This document shows, one piece after another, positions 1-9,857 of a DNA stretch of 64,000 nucleotides. The notes under the pieces were generated by a model that was not told the origin of the DNA, searched no databases, and saw only the letters and a list, made by a program, of their open reading frames with translations. Origin of the DNA: Hygrophila difformis (taxonomy: Eukaryota; Streptophyta; Magnoliopsida; Lamiales; Acanthaceae). Each line of letters opens with the position of its first letter. Positions within the stretch are counted from its first letter, which is position 1. Both the position numbers and the translations under genes were made by a program. The DNA lies in NCBI GenBank assembly GCA_030278955.1, contig JAOANR010000014.1, forward strand, positions 21,640,068 through 21,704,067, given 5' to 3'.

Positions 1-551
1 TTCGTTTCATTCATCTCTATTCCAAATCTCATATTTTGTAATTTTTTTTATTGCTTTAGATACATCCGACTATCTGGCCAAATATTTCAATATTCGTATC
101 TGAATCCGAATCCGTATTTATATTCATATTCGTATCCGATCGTATCCGAAAATTGATAGGATATTATCCAGATTTTAAATATGTATACTCGAATATATTA
201 ATATATTATTATTTATTAATTAAAAATTATCAATAATTATAAAAAATACCAAATTATCAGATAATTAAAAATTATCAATAATTATAAAAAAATACCAAAT
301 TATCAGATAATTTAAATTTAAATTATCAAATTTTCAAAAAAAGATTATAAAAATTATCCAATAATCTGTATCAGATTGAATCCGTATCCATTATATATTC
401 GTCCTGTATCCGTATCGTATCCGTAACCTCAAATATTCGAAACCGTATTCGTATCCGGCTCATTCGTATTCGATTCCGAAATTGAAATAAACATATGGAT
501 AATATCAGTATCCGACACTATTCGACTGTATCCGTAACGTTTTCATCCCTA
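1..551. mobile_element. hAT-like (Ac-type) element remnant, right end at 551
   Basis: The block ends TTTCATCCCTA, the inverse of the TAGGGATGAAA terminus typical of Ac-like hAT elements. Its interior is packed with short TATCCG-type words, as expected of hAT subterminal repeats. The same end recurs at 1418 in the second tandem unit (911-1418). I could not find the matching left terminus or an 8-bp duplication, so this is a truncated, non-autonomous remnant at best. Low-complexity sequence resembling a hAT end is the alternative. Confidence 0.45.
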
Positions 552-1594
552 TAAATTAGGCATTCAAAATAATGTTTTTGAAGGTTTAGGGGGTGTATTC
601 AATTCAGACTTTTATGAATTTTAAAAAGTTGGTGGATTTGGAAAATACATAAACTCCACGTAGAGTTGATTGATTTTATGTAGACTCTACAATTTCTCAT
701 TTATCCATTTATTCTTCTCCATTTTTCTCCAATTTCAACAATCATATATACTCACTAAATTTAATATATATATATATATATAATCTAATTCAACTACCTC
801 AATTATATATACTCCCTAAATCTATAATCTATAATACTCTTAAAATTTTAAATTATTTCCATTAAATACACCTATTTGAATTAAACTATAAATACATCCG
901 ATCATCCTTATTCGTTTCATTCATCTCTATTCCAAATGTCATATTTTGTAATTTTTTTATTGCTTTAGATACATCCAAGTATCTGGCCAAATATTTCAAT
1001 ATTCGTATCTGAATCCGAATCCGTATTTATATTCATATTCGTATCCGACCGTATCCGAAAATTGATATGATATTATCCAGATTTTAAATATGGATACTCA
1101 AATATATTAATATATTATTATTTATTAATTAAAAATTATCAATAATTATAAAAAATACCAAATTATCATATAATTTAAATTAAAATTATCAAATTTTCAA
1201 AAAAAAAAAGATTATAAAAATTATCCAATAATCTATATCCGATTGAATCCGTATCCGTTATATATTCGTCCTGTATCCGTATCGTATCCGTAACCCCAAA
1301 TATTCGAAACCGTATTCGTATCTGGCTCATTCGTATTCGATTCCGAAATTGAAATAAACATATGGATAATATCAGTATCCGACACTATTCGAGTGTATCC
1401 GTAACGTTTTCATCCCTATAAATTAGGCATTCAAAGTAATGTTTATGAAGGTTTAGGGGGGTGTATTCAATTCAGACTTTTATGGATTTTAAAAAGTTGG
1501 TGGATTTGGAAAATACATAAACTCCACGTAGAGTTGATTGATTTTATGTAGACTCTACATTTTCTCATTTATCCATTTATTCTTCTCCATTTTT
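1..1594. repeat. Two-unit direct tandem repeat, about 0.9 kb period
   Basis: The sequence starting TTCGTTTCATTCATCTCTAT at 1 starts again at 911 and stays alignable to about 727 in unit 1 and 1594 in unit 2. The offset falls from 910 to 867 because unit 1 carries an extra internal AT-rich duplication near 250-340. Each unit has two parts: a block dense in degenerate TATCCG/CGTATC words ending in TTTCATCCCTA (551 and 1418), and a block beginning GGTGTATTCAATTCAGAC (about 592 and 1460). No coding potential is visible; the stretch is very AT-rich. Confidence 0.75.
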
Positions 1595-1983
1595 TTAATC
1601 TATATTATGTCGACATCGAGGTGCCAAACGAATCCGTCGATACGAGCTCTTGGGAGTCATCAGCGAACATGGCCATAGGGAGTGGATACCCCCTACTATC
1701 CGTATTTAGAAATCTTGGATTGTTTGGATAGATTTTGTTTAGTTATATTTTTTACAAGAATTCATTAAAATTTACAAAGATTTAAAATCTATGGACGGTT
1801 TAATACCTCAAAATTTTTAAAGATTTTTTAAAATATGTATTGAATACACCTAGACTTTTAAAAACTTTTTTAAATCTGCATTGAATACCTCAAAATTTTT
1901 ATAGACTTTAAAATCTAAATTGAATACACACCAACTTTTAAAGTCTTTAAAAATTCTATAGAGTCTGGATTGAATATACCGCC
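1457..1983. mobile_element. Non-autonomous terminal-inverted-repeat element (MITE-like)
   Basis: The left end GGGGGTGTATTCAATTCAGA and the right end (reverse complement GGCGGTATATTCAATCCAGA) are imperfect inverted repeats; further copies of the TTGAATACACC motif lie inside, near 1833-1985. TTTAG occurs on both sides (1452-1456 and 1984-1988), a possible 5-bp target duplication. There is no ORF. Superfamily is undetermined. A left-end copy without a right end lies in the first tandem unit near 590. Confidence 0.55.
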
Positions 1984-1988
1984 TTTAG

Positions 1989-2684
1989 TATTATAAGATT
2001 TAGTTTTATTTATTTATAGAAGATAAAGATTTGTTATTTTTATTTAAGTAATGTAAAACTAAATTAATTATGGTCTAAATTAATTAAAAAACAAAGTTAA
2101 GAAAATATATTGGCCCGTATGTCATAAATTTTATGTTGAATTTTTAAGGTGAGATACATTCATCCTATATAATGTAAAGTGTATTCTAACAATTTGTTTA
2201 TCTCATGTAAATTATGGTGAATGATTATCATACAGTCTTTTATTTTATGAATGTTTTGGTAAGAATATTTCAAGATAGTTAGCGTGCGGACAATATGTTG
2301 CCTGCATGTGCAGGCGTAATGGGAAGTATAATTTTTGTGATGTTTGATAGCATTATTCAGTTATTCTGTTGTCATTACTTAATCATGTCATAATTGTGCC
2401 ATCCATCACCCATTATCTAAACATCACATAAACCATCGCGCGCATCACATAAAAGCTCATACACACCATTATGCAGGTGCATTCAACAACACCATATTCA
2501 CTTCCGGGAAATTTCACTTTACATTTTTATGGTACGGTCACTCTTTTTTATCATTGTTTTCTCACCTTTTTTTCTTAATAATATGTGGTCGGAAATAGGC
2601 ATGACCAAATTAAGTTTTGAAAATAGAATATTTGAATTTTTAAATTATTACGCTATTTTCTTAAAAAATGTAAATTTTACTTCA
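1989..2684. other. AT-rich stretch without genes, presumed Helitron interior
   Basis: No gene, RNA or repeat signal is visible. It precedes the Helitron-type 3' terminus at 2685-2711 and may be that element's interior, but I could not place a TC 5' end. Confidence 0.4.
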
Positions 2685-2711
2685 CGCGCAATGCGCGGGC
2701 GGGTGTGCTAG
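2685..2711 (+). mobile_element. Helitron 3' terminus
   Basis: A GC-rich perfect hairpin (CGCGCA, one base, TGCGCG; 2685-2697) is followed after 10 nt by CTAG (2708-2711) and then a T. This is the canonical Helitron 3' end: hairpin, short spacer, CTRR, insertion before T. No Rep/helicase ORF is nearby, so it would be non-autonomous. Confidence 0.65.
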
Positions 2712-2940
2712 TATGGAGTATATTTTTAAAGATGATGCTTCCACAAAAAGAATAATGATATTGATGAAAATAAAGTAGTATTCTGTCTCGGACTTCCCTT
2801 AAAAGTCATTCTAGTTTCGCCACTGCATATGTATGTACAATAATGTACTAATTTGCAAAACTAAATTATTCGCAAGTGTTGTTGTAAAGCTCTTTGATTA
2901 TATCATAACTTTCGTCAAATGTATTGCAGGTGACTCTAGG
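2712..2940. other. AT-rich spacer, nothing recognised
   Basis: No coding, RNA or repeat feature is supported here. Confidence 0.5.
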
Positions 2941-3846
2941 ACTTTTCCCAGTTATTTATACATGAAATGGGCATACTCGCCTGGTTGCTTTCCATGAGGA
3001 GTCGAGCCATAGTCTATCATCTAATTTCTTCCATTATGTATCTTTTAGAATTTCTTATAAACTTTTAAGGGTGTGGTTTCTAAAGCATCCCTAGTATATT
3101 TGGTTTCAACTGTAGAATCATCTTAGTATTTGAGTTAAACGTGCATGGCTTATGTCTCAGAGGATTGGAATCTACCGATTCATGTTTTGCAAGAAGCTCC
3201 TCTTGTATTTCTAAATAGCATTTCTCTTTTTCTTTAAAATGGATAAAGTATATTGTTTTTATTAGCATAAACTTATACAGAAACAATTAAAAAAAGAACA
3301 TCTAAAACTATTTATTAGATTATTACTCGAAGCCTAGAATGATAGATTTGGAAACCACTATAATGTCTGCTAAACATTTTAATTTCCGAATCTTTTCGTA
3401 AAATTTAGTTGTAACTTACTAACTTTTAAAGTATAAATATTCTTTTTGGAGGAGCCGAAATGGTGGTGGGAGTCCATGCTACACAAATTACAAAGGGATA
3501 AAAGGGAGGGATAGGGGGCCGGGTGGAGAATCAAACCCCAATCTGAGGGTTGGAAGCAAAAACTTGCCGCTTTGACAGTCTTCATCCCCTTTCAAGTATA
3601 AATATTAAACATCTAGCATATATAAATTTTCAAAAAATATTTAAGTTCAAAATCTTTTGATAAAATTTAGTTGTAACATTTAAAATATAAATATCAAATT
3701 TCTAGCATAGATGAATTTTCAATCCATTGGTATAATGTTACTTACCAAAAAAAAAATAAAAAAATCTGTTGGATTTCTTTAATAGACAAAGGAATTTAAT
3801 TATTCCAACAAAAAATGTGTGAAATACTATTATGGTTTGTTTGAAA
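2941..3846. repeat. Dispersed duplication, copy 1 (pair with 5274-6150)
   Basis: The segment from ACTTTTCCCAGTTATTTATAC to GTTTGAAA is repeated at 5274-6150 in the same orientation with several per cent divergence and small indels. Both copies carry the same SINE at the same place, so duplication followed SINE insertion. The minus strand near the left edge reads TATAAATAACTGGG, a TATA-like box. The pair may be old LTRs or a segmental duplication; TG/CA ends are not apparent. Copy 1 ends at a Helitron-type terminus. Confidence 0.75.
3442..3593 (-). mobile_element. tRNA-derived SINE, minus strand
   Basis: AAGTATAAATATT flanks the insert on both sides (3429-3441 and 3594-3606), a 13-bp target duplication. 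On the minus strand the 5' part contains GGTTTGATTCTC (3526-3537), one base from a pol III B box, with an A-box-like TGTCAAAGCGGCAAG upstream. The body then runs into a tail ending near the left duplication. Length (152 bp), TSD and box order fit a plant SINE. It was present before the surrounding segment duplicated. Confidence 0.75.
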
Positions 3847-3876
3847 CTAGTATTACCCGCCTGCGTGATGCGCGGG
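3847..3876 (-). mobile_element. Helitron 3' terminus, minus strand
   Basis: On the minus strand a hairpin formed by CCCGC and GCGGG arms (3856-3876) is followed by a short spacer and CTAG (3847-3850), then T. The duplicated copy at 6150 reads straight through this point (GTTTGAAA then TATCTT), giving an empty-site-like comparison with the insertion between A and T, as Helitrons do. The other end was not located. Confidence 0.6.
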
Positions 3877-4199
3877 AAGAAAGTTTCTAAAATATCAAAA
3901 AAAAATTATTTAGATATTCAACAAAAGAATAAATTGTCCTCACGATTGAATGAAAGAAAATATATAAGGTAAAATAGTTGATGATCGAAGCAATGAATAA
4001 GAAATTGATCAAGATTAAAGGAATGAAAGTTTTGACTGTAAAACTGACGTTTAGTTGTCAAGGTTGAAGGAATATCAAAGTTTTCCTATTTGTTTTCTTA
4101 CTCCGGCTCCTCTAAAGAAAATGATTTATACATGCGTAAAAGTAATAAAGATGACAAAACAATTTTTTTAAAAAGGAAAGGAAAAAAAATATTGTAGTA
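3877..4199. other. AT-rich interval, probable Helitron interior
   Basis: No gene is visible. It lies inside the minus-strand Helitron end at 3847 and before the retro-insertion at 4213. Confidence 0.35.
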
Positions 4200-4212
4200 A
4201 CGTCCTACATTC

Positions 4213-4570
4213 CAGAATAGAGAGAACAAGTTGTAATGAGCAAGCTGATTCAGTTGATACTACATAGGTTCGGTGGTGCTGCTGAAGTATCAGATTAATT
4301 ATAACAAGATTTGGAGATGCAGCTTGCGATGGTCGTGGTCTCATGAATTTTGCCGCCAAGGTCTGATAGTTGATGCTTTGTTATTCTGGTGCGTGTGTTG
4401 TTTATGGAATTTTGGAGTGAGTCTTTGTCGATAACCACGGGTGGGATTTATGGGGTTTAGAAGTTTGGGTAACATTGAGATAGATGCCTTCTTCAGACTT
4501 CTACTTGTGCTTTGATGTATTCCAACATTTGGTTATCTATGGAATAAGATTACCTTTCCTAAAAAAAAAA
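4213..4570 (+). mobile_element. 5'-truncated LINE 3' end with poly(A)
   Basis: The insert ends in an A run (4561-4570) shortly after AATAAGATTACC. Near-identical 13-bp flanks, ACGTCCTACATTC (4200-4212) and ACGTCTTACATTC (4571-4583), form a target duplication with one mismatch. Length about 360 bp and no ORF. The pattern of target-primed reverse transcription is clear; that the source was a LINE rather than a cellular mRNA is inferred from the tail sequence. Confidence 0.7.
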
Positions 4571-4583
4571 ACGTCTTACATTC

Positions 4584-5273
4584 ATTTCCTATAGCATTTC
4601 TAAAAGTAATGAATTGCTTGAAAATTTCATATCACTAACCACAGAAATAAAAAATTGCCCTTATCATTATCAGCATGTTAAAAAGAAAATGTAGCTGTAG
4701 GTCCCTTTTGCTCCAAGATTCAGTTATCGTCGTTAGTGCAGTGTTCTAACTACGTGTTTGCGAAAGCAGTAAAGAACGCAATCGTTTGTTGACCCAGTTT
4801 GGTTTGCAACCTACATCTGGGGATACCAATCCAGTCGACTCTTACTAGACTAAGACCAAGAATACATACTTTTCTATCCAATGCCTAAACCCAAGACCAA
4901 CCTCAAACACTAGATGAACGATCTAGCCCAGCAAACGTTGTTAGGACTCCCCCTCAACACGTTTGTAGGGAAAAACACCCTAATTGCAATCTCCAAGGCA
5001 CGATCACCGTCTATCGTCCACCATGGCCTTCATCTGATCCCTGAATTTCTCCAGATTTCTTTCTTGATTGAAGATCACACAATATCTTCAGATATTCACG
5101 ATGTAGACTCTTTCTTCTTTCTTGTTCTTCTAAAGATTTACAACTCAATTCTTGAAGAGCATACAAAAACTCTCTGTAATCTAAAACAATGAAAAATACT
5201 TTCTGCATAAAAACCTAACTTGATTACAGACTCTGCAACACTAAATAAGTACAATCAAAATAACTTACAGCAG
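4584..5273. other. Interval between duplicated segments, possible old LTR-element remnant
   Basis: Less AT-rich than its surroundings, with no credible protein. A 92-residue plus-strand frame (4914-5192) and its antisense shadow have no recognisable domain. The minus strand downstream of the TATA-like box in copy 2 could be an LTR transcript leader, but TG/CA ends, primer site and coding domains are not seen. Confidence 0.3.
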
Positions 5274-6150
5274 ACTTTTCCCAGTTATTTATACATGAAA
5301 TGGGCATACTCGCCTGGTGTTGCTTTCCATGAGGAGTCACGCCATAGTCTATCATCTAATTTCATCCATTTGTATCTTTTAAAATTTCTAATAAACTTTT
5401 AAGGGCATGGTTTCTAAAGCATCCCTAGTATGTTTGGTTTCTACTGTTGAATCATCTTAGTATATTTGAGTTAAACGTGCATGGCTTATGTTTCAGAGGA
5501 TCGGATTTGAATGTACCAATTCATGTTTTGCATTGCAAGAAGCTCCTCTTGTATTTCTAAATACTATTTCTCTTTTTCTTTAATATGGATAAAGTATATT
5601 ATTTTGAGCACAAACTTATTCAGGAAAAAAAAAAGCATCTAAAACTATTTATTGGATTATTACTCGAAGCCTAGAATCATAGTTTTGGAAACCATTATAA
5701 TGTCTGCTAAACATTTTAATTTCCGAATCTTTTGATAAAATAGTTGTAACTTACTAACTTTTAAAGTATAAATATTCTTTTGGGATGAGCCGGGGCCGGG
5801 TGGAGAATCGAACCCCCAACTCCAGAATTGGAAGCCATGGACTTGCTGCTATGACAAGTCTTCATCCCCTTTAAAGTATAAATATTAAACATCTAGATAT
5901 ATATATCTAAGTATAAATTTTCAAAAAAACATTTAACTTCAAAATCTTTTGATAAAATTTAGTCGTAACTTTTAAAGTATAAATATCCAATATCTAGCAT
6001 AGATGAATTTTCAATCCCATTGGTATTATTTTAATTACTAAAAATAAAAATAAAAATAATTCTATTGGATTTATTTAATAGACAAATAAAGGAATTTAAT
6101 TATTCCAACAAAAAATGTGTGAAATACTACTATATATGGTTTGTTTGAAA
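5274..6150. repeat. Dispersed duplication, copy 2 (pair with 2941-3846)
   Basis: Direct repeat of 2941-3846, diverged by substitutions and small indels, and continuing past the point where copy 1 is broken by a Helitron end. It carries the same SINE target duplication as copy 1 but a shortened SINE. Confidence 0.75.
5777..5873 (-). mobile_element. SINE, internally deleted copy
   Basis: Flanked by AAGTATAAATATT at 5764-5776 and 5874-5886, the same duplication as the SINE at 3442. The minus strand has a perfect B-box-like GGTTCGATTCTC (5803-5814). About 55 bp of the SINE body present in the other copy is missing, so the deletion happened after duplication. Confidence 0.75.
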
Positions 6151-6164
6151 TATCTTTATAGGGT

Positions 6165-6412
6165 ATGTTCTGCACGCAACTCTTGGGAGCTTTGAGGAGC
6201 TTCAAAAAAACAAATTTGATATAAAAAAATAACCATTCTGCACAACCTTTTAAAGGCGTTATTTGTGAATTGCAGCTATACATTGAGTAGCTTAGAAGCT
6301 TTCGAAAGCTAATTTCTGATTTAATTAATTTTTGCATTCAAATTATAATTCATGACAGCTACAACTATTTCTACCCAATAACTTCCTATATGTGCAGCTC
6401 GCAGCTAACAGA
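6165..6412. mobile_element. Possible small inverted-repeat element
   Basis: The left edge GGGTATGTTCTGCA and the reverse complement of the right edge, GGTCTGTTAGCTGC, share a short terminal similarity, and AGCT-containing words recur at both ends. No target duplication is obvious and there is no coding capacity. Confidence 0.25.
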
Positions 6413-7076
6413 CCATTGGTCCGAAGATTTAGGTTGTCTCGCCCACTCGCTTGGCCTTTCTAAAAGTCGTATGAAGTTACCCAATATTTTTCTGGGAACC
6501 ATACCGTTCATAAGTTTTTTCTTTTTTAGGCGTCTCATTGAACTTTGGCATTCATAAGGTGATTATGTCTGTGGGTAGTCTTCTCTCAACTCCTTCTAAA
6601 ACTTTAATATATGGTAAAATTTGTCTAAAATGGTAATAAACATAGTTAAAATGTAACCATTTTTTTAAAAGAATTAATGTAAAAAAATAATTTTAATTTT
6701 TAAAATATTAAGGTAAAAAATATAAAAATCTAAAAAAGGATAAAATAAAATTCAATATGAAATGGTAAATGATATTCCTACCAATAAAAAATTTATCTAA
6801 TGATGTTAATTATCAATCAAAATTAAAATTTTTAAATGATACTAATTAAAACTAAAAATTTCAAAATTGGTACTACTTGACAAAAGAAAAAGCCTTAATT
6901 GGTACTAATAAATAATTTCCTTTTTATACAACCGTATATACATCTTGTCGAATCAACATTTTTTCCCCCTATATTTTTGAATGAACAAGAAATCAAGTAG
7001 TATATTTTATTAACCATTACCTCCCTCCCTTCTCCCTCTCCTTAAATAGCCACATTATAAAACCGACTTTGAGAGC
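6413..7076. other. AT-rich interval without recognised features
   Basis: Low-complexity AT-rich DNA; no ORF, RNA gene or repeat could be supported. Confidence 0.5.
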
Positions 7077-7091
7077 AATTGCCATAACATT

Positions 7092-7252
7092 TTTTTTTTT
7101 AGGGAATCCGAAGTTAGATAAATGGATGGTGAGAACCATATCATACAAATTATAAAAATGATAAAAGGAAAGGGATGGGGATGGGAAATTGAACCCGAAT
7201 ATAATTAGGTTGAGAGACAAAACATTGACCATTTGAGGAAATCCTAATCCTC
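7092..7252 (-). mobile_element. tRNA-derived SINE, minus strand
   Basis: Near-identical 15-bp flanks, AATTGCCATAACATT (7077-7091) and AATTAGCATAACATT (7253-7267), mark a target duplication. The element's 3' A-tail is the T run at 7092-7100. On the minus strand GGTTCAATTTCCC is a B-box-like motif. The body ends in a region resembling the SINE at 3442, suggesting the same family. Confidence 0.7.
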
Positions 7253-7333
7253 AATTAGCATAACATTCTGTAATTCTAGTATTAACAATTATTTTATTAT
7301 CAATTAATTTTATTACTGTTTACAATATATACT

Positions 7334-7847
7334 AAATTTTTCCACGCAGTAACTTCTATCAATAGGCGAAGGAATTATATAGGGGCGGTGAAATGGGAAG
7401 GCAACCTGGTGGAAGATCCCTACTTGGTGAAAGAAGCGGCATTCTCTTTCTTCCAGGCAGCGTTTGTTAAGCATAAAGAAGAATTATTCAGTGTGGAATA
7501 TCTGGAGTTCCCAAAGCTTGATGCTAATGATAGAGGCTGGATTGAAAGAGGCTTCACAGAGGAAGAGGTCAAGGAGGCTGTATGGAGTTGTGAGGGGGAA
7601 AGAGCCCCGGGACCGGATGGATATAACATGGGATTTATTAAGAATTTCTGGGGTATCTTGAAGGAAGACATAATGATGATTTTCCGGATCTTGGAGACTG
7701 ACGGTATTCTACCTAATGAAGCGGGGGGTTCATTTATTGCATTAATTCCGAAGGTTGAGAGACCGATGGAATTTGGGGATTACAGACCTATCTCACTGGT
7801 CGGGAGTGTGTATAAGGTGGTAGCGAAGGTGCTCGCGAAAAGGCTGC
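7334..7847 (+). pseudogene. LINE X ORF2, 5' fragment of reverse transcriptase
   Basis: An open frame from 7334 encodes the start of an L1-type ORF2 reverse transcriptase. It begins KFFHA and NRRRNYIGA, continues with the APGPDG motif and ends with the FGDYRPISLVGSVYKVVAK block, parallel to residues about 225-400 of the LINE Y ORF at 13925. The endonuclease part is absent, so the LINE was 5'-truncated when it inserted. The frame is broken at 7847 by LTR element A and continues in the same frame at 22014, separated only by the 5-bp target duplication. The coding sequence upstream of the break contains no stop. Confidence 0.9.
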
Positions 7848-9840
7848 TGATGGGTGATTTTCACAACTCACATTTTACCACAAGCGGATGGTTGTCATCA
7901 AGTAATAAAAACCGGTGAATACCGGGTCGAACCCAAGGGAATTCAGAATATTATTTCATTCTGGAGAAAACTTAGTCATTTTAAGTTCATTAATAATATA
8001 TATTATATTTTGAAAAGAGTTTGTTTAATTCTAATGGTGATTAAATTAAAATAATACCATTAAATTTAAAAATAAAGCAAGTTAAAAATTTAAAATAATA
8101 AAAATAAAGATAAGATATATGCTTGTAATGATTTAGAACATGCCATCTTTATATAAAAGTGAAATTGCATAATGATTTAGCATTTCCCAATGTCTAAAAA
8201 GATCAATTTCAGCAGATTTAATTATTTTATAAAGATTAAATATATGCCAATTTCCCAATTTTCGTAATTTGTAAAAACAGACTTCATGGAAGCAAATTAA
8301 ATTATCTAACATTCTGCAATCATCAGTCTAGGCATAAATTTGAGTCTTTCCCAAGCATACAAATTTTCCTGTTGTGATTAAACGACACATTTCATTTCCC
8401 AAATCAGCGTGTACATGCCAAAATCTATTTTGATGTGATTTATTCCCAAGACCGGTACTAAAATCTAATTTCCACTTTTTATCTCCCAATTTAGCAAAGC
8501 AGAAATCATACAGATTAGATTCTAACATTTAATTATGCAGAATAGTGTAAATAATCTAACAATTATGGTAAAATATTGATAAAACATGGTAAAATGGATT
8601 TTAATACTAAATTTAGAATGTGAACAGATTAGGATATTGCCAGATTACTGTAAATGGAATAATAGAAAAGATCGATCAATTCTGAATTGCAGATTAATGA
8701 CATAGACATCAGATTAAAGAGAATACAGAATCATCGATTCATTTTATGCAGTAAAACAACAATCCTAATTCAAATTCTAACATCATTACAGATTTATCCA
8801 GATTTAACATATAAACATCGATCATTATTATTGCTTCCATAAAAACATAGATTCGTACTTCAAAGTAATTCCGAACTCCCGTTCTAGAACACTTCCAACA
8901 CGAAGAACATAGAAATCCATTTACAAACATGAAAACAGTAGGAAATTATGTTTAAAAGCAAATCCTAAACATTACAAAGCGAGAAAAGGAAAACAACACC
9001 TAGAATGCGAAGAACACAGTCAGAAAGACATTCCGATCACTTCCTCCGACATGGTTCGGTGTTATCGCCTTCTTCTCCAAAGTTGCAGAGCGTTTCCAGA
9101 GAGTTTCTGATGATAAAATGAGTCTGGATTATGAAGAATGGTGAAAAACGGGCTTTAAAACGTGTTCGGGAGGTTAGAAAACCTCCAAACCGCGACTGTG
9201 GCGCCCAAAACGGCGCTCGGAAGGGGTTTCAGGCGCCACCAAGAAGAGTCGTCGCATCCTGACAATTTTCAAAAATTCTGCTGCGGTGCAAAAAGTGGCG
9301 CTTGGAAGGGGTTTTATGCACCGCCAAGAAGGTGCGGTGCATTCTGAAGCTTTTTCACCTCTGAAATTTTTCTAAGTGTTGAAGCGGTGCCTGATGCGGT
9401 GCTCGGAAGGCAGTTTAGGCTCCGCCATGCCTGTGCGGAGCATTCTGGGAAGATTTCAATTTTTTTTTCTTTTTCTTTTTTTTTTCTCTTTTTCTTTTTT
9501 TTTCTTTTTTCTTTTTTTTCTTTTTTTTTTAAGTCTGAATCTTGGCACATATCACATTAAATATTCCTTATTTTCAAAAATAAAGCTTCCGAACATCGCT
9601 CTTCATCATTTAAATGCCTGAAACAACATTGCAATGCATTAGGTTTGCCAAAGTCATTAAAAACACATAAAAACATGATAAATTTAACCTAGATAAGCCA
9701 AATCTAACCATGATCACTTGAAAAATAAAAACACATGAAATACACCTAAAAGTGCAATGAATTAAGGTAAAATGCACTCATTTTGAACATATTGTAGTAC
9801 AATTCAAGCTTGTATAAGTGTGGTTTCACAGGGTGCATCA
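7848..9840 (-). repeat. Element A 3' LTR (left)
   Basis: A 1,993-bp LTR nearly identical to 20026-22012. In element sense it starts at 9840. It carries a purine-only-type tract (9460-9531 on the minus strand), then three GC-rich hairpin units (9193-9441), then AT-rich sequence, and near its end a CCGGT/ACCGG hairpin (about 7911-7924). Confidence 0.92.
9193..9441. repeat. GC-rich hairpin array in element A LTR
   Basis: Three units at about 85-100 bp spacing each have complementary arms: GTGGCGCC/GGCGCCAC (9198-9205, 9232-9239), GCGGTGCA/TGCACCGC (9283-9290, 9317-9324) and GCGGTGCC/GGCTCCGC (9384-9391, 9418-9425, one mismatch). Arms differ between units yet stay paired, while the text between them is shared. 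Third arms (9332-9341, 9435-9441) allow alternative pairing. The surroundings are AT-rich. The same array is at about 21371-21620 in the other LTR. Confidence 0.8.
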
Positions 9841-9857
9841 ACATCCTCACACTTAAA
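9841..9857 (-). other. Element A polypurine tract
   Basis: Directly upstream of the 3' LTR in element sense lies AAGTGTGAGGATGT (minus strand), the expected place of plus-strand priming. The same purine-rich word recurs inside the element at 11289, 11868 and 19801. Confidence 0.65.

Noticed and set aside
4914..5208. Possible small protein on either strand
   Set aside because: No homology signal, no supporting context, and each strand's frame is explained as the other's shadow.
9314..9621. Frames with long phenylalanine or lysine runs
   Set aside because: Direct translations of the T-rich tract in element A's LTR.
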